Positions 6,177 through 11,098 of a DNA stretch of 11,098 nt are shown here, piece by piece (the stretch's first letter is position 1; the number at the start of each line of letters is the position of its first letter). Source of the stretch: Synergistaceae bacterium UBA1037. GTDB lineage: Bacteria > Synergistota > Synergistia > Synergistales > Synergistaceae. The stretch lies in NCBI GenBank assembly GCA_002316795.1, contig DCEE01000001.1, positions 1,874-12,971 on the forward strand. Direction: 5' to 3'. Below the pieces are notes generated by a model. That model did not search any database and was not told the DNA's origin. It saw only the letters and a list, made by a program, of their open reading frames with translations. Position numbers and translations under genes: made by a program.

Positions 6177-7199
6177 ATGCAGAACTTGTTCATTAGTTTG
6201 CTTGGATATTTTTCATCATGGGTACTGATGCTGGTAACGCTTGCCGTAGCACTTTTCGCTGAGGCCATCCATACATTTCTGTCAAGCAAAAGCCTGAGCA
6301 GGCGCGGCACGGTCGTCTCGTTTATCCCTCTTCGTGATATCTTCAGGTCCATTACGGTCCCTGTAAGTCTTCCGGAGAACGCTGCGGTCAGGCTTTCGAT
6401 ATACTTGCCCTGCCTGGCTCTTGCCGGACTGATCCCTATTGCAGCAAGCATACCTTTCTTTTCTTTTGTACCTGTTATGGACAACGGAGGAGACCTCATG
6501 CAGATACTGCAGTTTGCTCTCCTTTCGGAGACACTGGCGATACTCTCAGTCCTGTCACTTGGAACTCCCGCCGCCGAGGCAACTGCAAAGAGGATGATGA
6601 ATGAGCTTATCGGCCTTATCGTGCCGATGATGGCTGCTTTTGTATCAATAGGTTTTTACTATTCGGCAAGCGGAGTTCAGGGAGACCCGTTCAGCCTCAA
6701 CACTTTCACGAAAGCTCAACACATGTCAGCATCAGTGCCTTTTTCACTTACCGGTACACTGATGTTCATTTTTGTAATATTCAGCCGTATACCTCACAGC
6801 AACGCCGGTTTCGGCTGTTCTCTGCTTGAAAACGGCGAACTTCCGGACTTCAACGGAGCGCCTAGGTCGACGCTCCAGCTTTGGTCAATATTCAGAGCTT
6901 TTCTTGTGGTAGCGTTGGTGACTCACATATTTTTCCCGTGGGTTTTTTTCAAGGGACTCAATGCCGGATTCAGCATCTCATGGTGGGCCCAGTCGGTCAA
7001 CTTTGCAGCATTCTGGTCAACGGTACTGTTGATCAGGGTATTCGGAGTCACTCTCTGCTGGAAAGTGCATGAGCTGCTTGAAAGATCGATCAAAATAAAG
7101 AGCTGCGGAACATGGCTATATATAATACTGACAGTTACAGCGACACTTCTGGTCGTATATGAAGGAATAAAGATATCAATGGAAACAGCGGCGTTCTGA
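6177..7199 (+). CDS. Divergent NuoH/HyfC/EchB-like membrane subunit
   Basis: A 340-aa protein with about 8 helices that resembles complex-I subunit 1 and the equivalent hydrogenase subunit. Supporting features: SRRGTVVSFIPLRDIFRS (41-58), like the family's RxGP...YRD/RDxxKL loop; an N-terminal helix pair; AKRMMNELIGLIVP (137-150) at the position of the conserved GxREM segment; and SRIPHSN (203-209) at the position of the family's E-x-x-R-x-P-x-D segment, followed by a helix ending NxFxP-like (THIFFPW, 249-255). The acidic residues that normally line the quinone/proton path in these segments are mostly replaced: there is no Glu before SRIP, and HSN instead of VDN. Length is near the family's usual 310-340 aa. 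The Shine-Dalgarno is weak (gggg, about 10 nt upstream), suggesting coupling to the gene before it. Last gene of the operon; no terminator is visible after it. Confidence 0.7.
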   Translation: MQNLFISLLGYFSSWVLMLVTLAVALFAEAIHTFLSSKSLSRRGTVVSFIPLRDIFRSITVPVSLPENAAVRLSIYLPCLALAGLIPIAASIPFFSFVPVMDNGGDLMQILQFALLSETLAILSVLSLGTPAAEATAKRMMNELIGLIVPMMAAFVSIGFYYSASGVQGDPFSLNTFTKAQHMSASVPFSLTGTLMFIFVIFSRIPHSNAGFGCSLLENGELPDFNGAPRSTLQLWSIFRAFLVVALVTHIFFPWVFFKGLNAGFSISWWAQSVNFAAFWSTVLLIRVFGVTLCWKVHELLERSIKIKSCGTWLYIILTVTATLLVVYEGIKISMETAAF

Positions 7200-7242
7200 G
7201 ACATGGCTGAGCTGTTCTTAAGTCGGGGAGGAACTTCATCCG

Positions 7243-7412
7243 CTGGGAATTTGCAACTTCTATGCTGTGGAGAATTTGCTTCGCATCGCGGAGCATTGCG
7301 TCCAAAGGCCGTGGAGATCCAATTTTTAAGAATTATATGGTCCAATTCACCGCAACGTGATCTTTGCTGCAAATTCACCGCGACAGGATTTTCGTCGCAA
7401 ATTCACCGGCGG
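7243..7412. repeat. GAATTTGC repeat array, copy A (direct and inverted units)
   Basis: The gap between the operon and glnS (7200-7525) holds no credible gene. It carries three direct units around 7247-7254 (gaatttgc), 7272-7279 (gaatttgc) and 7293-7299 (degenerate), then three inverted units with aattcaccg starting at 7344, 7372 and 7400. The inverted units are 28 bp apart. Direct and inverted halves could pair into a long imperfect hairpin. The block 7387-7412 is identical, in reverse complement, to 11066-11091. The function is unknown; it looks like a dispersed intergenic repeat family. Confidence 0.7.
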
Positions 7413-7512
7413 GAGCATTATCCGCTTGCTTTAACGGCTGGTGGCATGATTGGTTTTATATGGTAAACTTTGTATTTGACATGCTTTGATCAGCAATAAT
7501 GAAAGCAGTATT

Positions 7513-7517
7513 GGAGG
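7513..7517 (+). promoter_or_regulatory. Ribosome binding site deciding the glnS start
   Basis: GGAGG lies 8 nt before ATG 7526. It is downstream of the alternative in-frame ATG at 7499, which has no Shine-Dalgarno, so 7526 is the likely start. Confidence 0.85.
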
Positions 7518-7525
7518 AATTTACA

Positions 7526-9202
7526 ATGGCTTCTGACGATGGAACAAAGAGCCTTAACTTTCTTGAAGAGATAATTACAAAAGACCTTGAAAACGGATTG
7601 GTGGAGAGCATCATTACCCGATTTCCGCCTGAACCCAACGGCTATTTGCACATCGGGCATGCGAAATCGATCTGCCTTAACTTTGGACTTGCGAAACAGT
7701 TCGGCGGAGAGTGCAACCTTCGTTTCGACGACACGAATCCTGCGAAAGAGGAGACCGAGTACGTCGAATCCATCATGGAAGATGTCAGGTGGCTCGGATT
7801 CGAATGGGCCAACCTTTGCTACGCCTCTGATTACTTTGATCAGTTTCACCGGTGGGCGATAGATCTTATCAAGGCAGGCAAAGCCTATGTCGATGATCAG
7901 AACGCTGAGGACATGCGGCAGAATAGGGGCACGCTGACAAAGCCCGGAGTGGACTCTCCCTTCAGGAACAGAAGCGTTGAGGAAAACCTGGAGCTCTTTA
8001 TGAGGATGACTGAAGGTGAGTTTGAAGAGGGCTCGAGGGTGCTGCGCGCTAAGATAGACATGTCCAGCAGCAACCTCAACATGAGGGATCCCGTTATCTA
8101 CAGGATACTTAAGAGAAGCCATCACAGGACCGAAGACAAGTGGTGCGTCTATCCGATGTACGACTTCGCGCACGGATATGAGGATGCCATAGAGGGTGTC
8201 ACACACTCTATATGCACACTGGAATTCCAGGATCACAGGCCGCTTTATGACTGGTTCATAGAGAACGTTGACGTTCCGCACGTACCCCATCAGTACGAGT
8301 TTGCGCGCCTCAACCTCACATATACGCTTATGAGCAAACGGAAGCTGCTGGAACTGGTCACGACGGGGATCGTATCAGGGTGGGATGACCCAAGGATGCC
8401 CACCATCTGCGGATTCAGGCGCAGGGGGTATACTCCCGAGTCCATCAGGCGATTCTGCAGAGAGATCGGTGTTGCAAAGGCGGACAGCATGGTCGAGGTC
8501 GAACTTCTGCAGCACTGTCTGAGAGAAGAGCTCAACAGGACAGCGCAACGGGGAATGGCCGTGCTCCGTCCTCTTAAGGTCGTCCTGGAGAACTGGCCCG
8601 AGGATTTTGTTGACGAGCTTGAGGCCGAAAACAACCCAGAAGACGACAATGCCGGAAGCAGAAAGGTCAGGATCGGGAAAGAGATATATATTGAACGCGA
8701 CGACTTCATGGAGGAACCTGTGAAGGGCTTCTTCCGTCTGGCTCCTGACAAAGAGGTCCGCCTCAAATATGCTTACATTATCAAATGTAGGGAAGTTATC
8801 AAGGATGAAAATGGAGAAGTTGTCGAGCTCCGTTGCTCGGTCGACATGGAGAGCAGGGGAGGAGACGCCCCCGACGGCAGGAAGATAAAGGGGACCCTCC
8901 ACTGGGCATGGGCGGGAGAAGCGGTTAAAGCTAAGGTCAACCTCTACGGGCACCTCTTCACCCTTAAAAACATGAGCGATATGGAAGAGGGGAAGGACTA
9001 CAAGGATTACCTTGACCCCCAATCGCTTGTTGTGATCGAAGATGCCTTGCTAGAGCCCATCCTGGCTCAGGCAAAACCAATGGATAAATTCCAGTTCCTT
9101 CGCCACGGCTATTTCTGCGCAGATAACGGAAGCACGGCAGACAAACCTGTTTTCAACCTGACGGTTCCATTAAAGGATTCGTGGGGGAAGCAGAATAGAT
9201 AA
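7526..9202 (+). CDS. glnS: Glutaminyl-tRNA synthetase
   Basis: Cytoplasmic class I aminoacyl-tRNA synthetase, 558 aa, joining glutamine to tRNA-Gln. The catalytic motifs are intact: HIGH at 42-45 within [15 protein letters not shown], and the KMSKS-loop variant MSKRK at 269-273. GlnRS-specific segments are [11 protein letters not shown] (66-76), [13 protein letters not shown] (231-243) and [16 protein letters not shown] (287-302), followed by the C-terminal beta-barrel anticodon-binding region (about 345-558). Length matches bacterial GlnRS (about 550 aa). The start is set at ATG 7526 by the GGAGG upstream; the longer frame from 7499 is less likely. It stands alone between two repeat-rich gaps, and no clear terminator follows. 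GlnRS is restricted to some bacterial lineages and was acquired from eukaryotes, so its presence suggests direct Gln-tRNA charging here. Confidence 0.97.
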   Translation: MASDDGTKSLNFLEEIITKDLENGLVESIITRFPPEPNGYLHIGHAKSICLNFGLAKQFGGECNLRFDDTNPAKEETEYVESIMEDVRWLGFEWANLCYASDYFDQFHRWAIDLIKAGKAYVDDQNAEDMRQNRGTLTKPGVDSPFRNRSVEENLELFMRMTEGEFEEGSRVLRAKIDMSSSNLNMRDPVIYRILKRSHHRTEDKWCVYPMYDFAHGYEDAIEGVTHSICTLEFQDHRPLYDWFIENVDVPHVPHQYEFARLNLTYTLMSKRKLLELVTTGIVSGWDDPRMPTICGFRRRGYTPESIRRFCREIGVAKADSMVEVELLQHCLREELNRTAQRGMAVLRPLKVVLENWPEDFVDELEAENNPEDDNAGSRKVRIGKEIYIERDDFMEEPVKGFFRLAPDKEVRLKYAYIIKCREVIKDENGEVVELRCSVDMESRGGDAPDGRKIKGTLHWAWAGEAVKAKVNLYGHLFTLKNMSDMEEGKDYKDYLDPQSLVVIEDALLEPILAQAKPMDKFQFLRHGYFCADNGSTADKPVFNLTVPLKDSWGKQNR

Positions 9203-9238
9203 GAACTTCGCTGAGCAATCGCTATGCAGTTGTAAGTT

Positions 9239-9357
9239 CAGGGAATTTGTAGTCTCTCGACTGCGGTGAATTTACGGCAAGGATCATGCCACGGGGAATT
9301 TGCGACAAAACCGGTCGCGGAGAATTTGCATCGCTTCGCATCGCGGAGAATTCAGGC
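9239..9357. repeat. GAATTTGC repeat array, copy B (five direct units)
   Basis: Five head-to-tail units have cores starting at 9243, 9268, 9296, 9322 and 9348, at spacings of 25, 28, 26 and 26 bp. The unit consensus is roughly GCGGNGAATTTGC followed by about 12 less conserved bases. The segment cttcgcatcgcggag (9334-9348) is also found in copy A (7279-7293). The open frame across this region is made of repeat sequence and is not a credible gene. Confidence 0.7.
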
Positions 9358-9380
9358 TTTGAAAAAGAATCCAAAAGTAC

Positions 9381-9497
9381 CGTCGTTCCCGAATGCTTAA
9401 ATCGGGAATCCAGCGGCTTTGGGTTTAGAGCCGATAAACCCTGTCATAGTCAGAACCTAGAGACACTCTGGATCGATTGACCCACTCGGGGAAGACG
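9381..9497. repeat. MITE-like palindromic element
   Basis: A 117-bp element bounded by imperfect inverted repeats. The left arm 9381-9413 aligns to the reverse complement of the right arm 9468-9497 with 24 of 30 matches and one 3-nt gap; both arms end in ATCCAG inward and CGTC outward. The left arm contains ttcccga/tcgggaa (9386-9392/9402-9408). The centre holds the perfect hairpin gggttta/taaaccc (9421-9427/9435-9441). It has no coding capacity and no obvious target duplication. The style resembles the widespread REP/dRS-like TTCCC...GGGAA intergenic repeats. Confidence 0.6.
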
Positions 9498-9513
9498 GGA
9501 ATGGTTGATTTTA

Positions 9514-9654
9514 CGGTTTTACGACTGCTCAGCTATTGCTCGACAACCGACAACAGTTCAGCCGCATTTTAAAACGACTGTCTGACAACCGTTTGGCCAT
9601 AGTTTGACAGTATTTTTAAACTATTGCTTGCCAGTCTTTACAAACGCTCAGCCG
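9514..9654. repeat. 11-bp-phased tandem repeat upstream of gltX
   Basis: Two runs of degenerate 11-bp units. Run one is 9514-9546: cggttttacga, ctgctcagcta, ttgctcgacaa. Run two starts at 9578 and continues to 9654: ctgtctgacaa, ccgtttggcca, tagtttgacag, then weaker units including agtctttacaa (9633-9643) and acgctcagccg (9644-9654). The consensus is near CTGTTTGACAA, the same as at 37-80. Between the runs, tcagccgcattt (9558-9569) recurs exactly at 9648-9659, 90 bp later. The array ends about 30 bp before gltX, a position suited to control of that gene, but this is inference. Individual units resemble -35 boxes (TTGACA at 9604-9609), but no matching -10 is present. Confidence 0.55.
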
Positions 9655-9670
9655 CATTTAAAAAACTACC

Positions 9671-9675
9671 GGAGG
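9671..9675 (+). promoter_or_regulatory. Ribosome binding site deciding the gltX start
   Basis: GGAGG lies 8 nt before ATG 9684. The open frame reaches back to a TTG at 9624 inside the repeat array, but only the 9684 start has this signal and the expected N-terminus. Confidence 0.87.
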
Positions 9676-9683
9676 TCTTTAGG

Positions 9684-11021
9684 ATGTCAAGTAATGTCCG
9701 CGTCAGATTTGCTCCAAGCCCCACAGGATCACTTCATATAGGGGGAGCTCACACAGCCCTTTTTAACTGGCTGTACGCCCGCCACAACGGGGGGACTTTT
9801 GTACTCCGTATAGAAGACACAGACAAAGAACGTTCGACCGCTGAGTACGAGCGGTCGATAATGGATGGTATGAGATGGATGGGGCTTGACTGGGACGAAG
9901 GCCCCGACAAGCCCGGAAAGTTTGGTCCCTATAGACAGTCCGAACGGATGGAGTCATATACGAAATACGCAGACCGGCTCATGAAAGCCGGACTTGCCTA
10001 TAAAGACGACGGGGCAGTCCTCTTTAAAGTCCCATCAGGTAAGCTTGTCACCTTTGATGATGAAGTATACGGGCATATTGAGGTGATGAGCGAGAATGCC
10101 TCAGTCAGTCAGGACGGAACGATCAAGGATATCGTCATCCTCAAAAGGGACGGCATGCCAACATATAACTACGCCGTTGTTATAGACGACTATACGATGA
10201 ACATAAACATGGTCATCCGCGGAGAGGACCACATAATCAACACTCCCAAGCAGCTGTTGATCTATCAGGCCCTTGGGTTCGAGGCCCCTAATTTTGCTCA
10301 CCTCCCCATGATCCTTGGCAAGGACAAGAAAAAACTTTCCAAACGACAGGGTGCTACGAGCGTCTTCGAGTACAACGATCTCGGATATCTCCCCGATGGA
10401 GTATTCAATTTCCTTGCGCTGCTTGGATGGTCGCCTAAGAACGGACAGGAGGTCTTTACGCGCGAGGAGGCCATTAAGCTCTTCGAACTCTCCTCTGTAA
10501 CAAAGAAACCCGCGGTACTGGACATGGACAAGCTCAACCACATCAACCAGGAACAGATGAAGATCATGGATCCAATTAAACTCCTTGAGATAATCAAGCC
10601 ATTCTGGAAAGACATGGGATTCGATATCAGCGGCTATTCAGACGATTACCTCGCCTCCTCCCTTCAGGCAATGGGCGGCAGAGGCCAGACAACGCTCCAG
10701 CTCGCCGAATACAGCGACTACTTCATCAGCTTTGACGCCGTAAAGGAGAGATACAAGGCAGACGACATACAGGAAGAGCGCCGTCCCGTCCTCAAGAAAT
10801 TCTACGGGGAACTGCTTGATACAGAAAACTTCACCTCAGAGGGCATGGAAGCCTTCACAAAATCTTGGGTCGAAGTCAACGAAAGCAGCATGAAAGAGGT
10901 AGCTCTCCCTCTCAGATGGGCACTGACAGGAAGAAAAGTCAGCCCAGGTGTATTCGAAGTAGCCGCACAGCTCGGAAAAGAAGAGTGCCGGAAAAGGCTG
11001 GCTTATTACGGACTGGTCTAA
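9684..11021 (+). CDS. gltX: Glutamyl-tRNA synthetase, compact form
   Basis: Cytoplasmic class I synthetase that charges tRNA-Glu, 445 aa. Motifs: RFAPSPTGSLHIGG (8-21, the HIGH motif), LRIEDTD (41-47), MPTYNYAVVIDDY (158-170), VIRGEDHIINTPKQ (177-190), KKLSKRQG (216-223, the KMSKS loop) and GYLPDGVFNFLALLGWS (234-250). The helical anticodon-binding domain covers about 290-445. The protein is roughly 30-40 residues shorter than most GluRS. AYKDDG (105-110) runs almost directly into VLFKVPSGKLVTFDDEVYG, skipping the stretch that in E. coli GluRS carries the Cys-x-Cys zinc site. All catalytic motifs remain, so it should be active. The ATG at 9684 is set by GGAGG 8 nt upstream. Because GlnRS is also encoded here, a glutamate-only (discriminating) enzyme is plausible, but the sequence does not prove it. 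Confidence 0.96.
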   Translation: MSSNVRVRFAPSPTGSLHIGGAHTALFNWLYARHNGGTFVLRIEDTDKERSTAEYERSIMDGMRWMGLDWDEGPDKPGKFGPYRQSERMESYTKYADRLMKAGLAYKDDGAVLFKVPSGKLVTFDDEVYGHIEVMSENASVSQDGTIKDIVILKRDGMPTYNYAVVIDDYTMNINMVIRGEDHIINTPKQLLIYQALGFEAPNFAHLPMILGKDKKKLSKRQGATSVFEYNDLGYLPDGVFNFLALLGWSPKNGQEVFTREEAIKLFELSSVTKKPAVLDMDKLNHINQEQMKIMDPIKLLEIIKPFWKDMGFDISGYSDDYLASSLQAMGGRGQTTLQLAEYSDYFISFDAVKERYKADDIQEERRPVLKKFYGELLDTENFTSEGMEAFTKSWVEVNESSMKEVALPLRWALTGRKVSPGVFEVAAQLGKEECRKRLAYYGLV

Positions 11022-11027
11022 AGATAA

Positions 11028-11098
11028 GGCGGCCGAGCGGCTGTGAAAACAGCCGGAGAATGTGTCCGCCGGTGAATTTGCGACGAAAATCTTGACGC
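11028..11098. repeat. GAATTTGC repeat, copy C, with hairpin
   Basis: After gltX a hairpin cggctgt-gaaa-acagccg (11038-11055; 7-bp stem, GAAA tetraloop) sits inside an outer pairing ggcgg/ccgcc (11028-11032/11066-11070). The following segment 11066-11091 is an exact reverse complement of 7387-7412 in copy A. There is no T tract, so I do not call it an intrinsic terminator. The element probably continues past the window end. Confidence 0.6.

Noticed and set aside
7203..7466. An 87-aa open frame in the gap before glnS
   Set aside because: It is composed mostly of the GAATTTGC repeat units and their inverted copies and has no Shine-Dalgarno, so it is treated as repeat DNA.
7476..7502. TTGACA promoter for glnS
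   Set aside because: TTGACA at 7476-7481 is a perfect -35 hexamer, but no acceptable -10 lies 16-18 bp downstream, and transcription would start very close to the start codon.
7490..8290. A 266-aa minus-strand open frame opposite glnS
   Set aside because: It is antisense to the catalytic domain of GlnRS, with no recognisable motif or ribosome binding site.
9239..9357. Possible CRISPR array
   Set aside because: Cores are only about 13 bp and degenerate, linkers are about 12 bp and partly similar to each other, and no cas genes are in the window. This is not CRISPR architecture.
9286..9480. A 64-aa open frame between glnS and gltX
   Set aside because: It runs across the GAATTTGC array and the palindromic element; no ribosome binding site or conserved protein feature is visible.
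9604..9632. TTGACA promoter for gltX
   Set aside because: The hexamer is one unit of the 11-bp array, and no -10 element is found at the right distance.
9624..9683. N-terminal extension of gltX starting at TTG 9624
   Set aside because: It lies in the repeat array, has no ribosome binding site, and adds 20 residues not expected in GluRS. The GGAGG before 9684 fixes the start.

Overview
Organism. The window is of moderate GC content with compact operons and Shine-Dalgarno-led genes. It reads like an anaerobic bacterium, most plausibly an amino-acid fermenter of the Synergistota type. That placement is an inference from protein style and gene content (an acidic amino-acid symporter, an ECF cobalt/nickel transporter, complex-I/hydrogenase-like membrane subunits, and both GlnRS and GluRS). 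It was not confirmed by any search.

Layout. (1) 1-205: left intergenic region with a short tandem 11-bp repeat and, at 153-186, the intrinsic terminator of the leftward symporter gene. (2) 206-1435, minus strand: a DAACS-family symporter, probably for glutamate, aspartate or dicarboxylates. (3) 1436-1737: divergent intergenic region with candidate promoters in both directions and an inverted repeat at the predicted symporter transcription start. (4) 1738-7199, plus strand: a tightly packed six-gene operon. It runs cbiM with a fused C-terminal PDGLE (CbiN/NikN-like) domain, cbiQ, cbiO, a NuoN/MrpD-like antiporter-fold protein, an unrecognised 105-aa two-helix membrane protein, and a NuoH/HyfC/EchB-like protein. 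(5) 7200-7525: repeat-rich intergenic region. (6) 7526-9202: glnS. (7) 9203-9683: repeat-rich intergenic region holding a GAATTTGC array, a 117-bp palindromic element and an 11-bp-phased tandem array. (8) 9684-11021: gltX, a compact version. (9) 11022-11098: another copy of the repeat family, with a hairpin.

How the genes work together. The first three operon genes should form an energy-coupling-factor importer for Co2+ or Ni2+. The next three look like only the membrane arm of an energy-converting hydrogenase or complex-I-like machine. No hydrophilic, iron-sulfur or NiFe subunit is encoded in the window, and several charged residues normally needed for proton translocation appear to be missing. 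This coupling of a metal importer to a divergent membrane-arm module is the most unusual item here. glnS and gltX supply Gln-tRNA and Glu-tRNA; gltX lacks the usual zinc-binding insertion.

The intergenic regions carry three separate repeat families: an 11-bp helical-phase array (left edge and upstream of gltX), a roughly 26-bp GAATTTGC array (both sides of glnS and after gltX), and a MITE-like palindrome. All assignments rest on reading the sequence by eye, without database searches.
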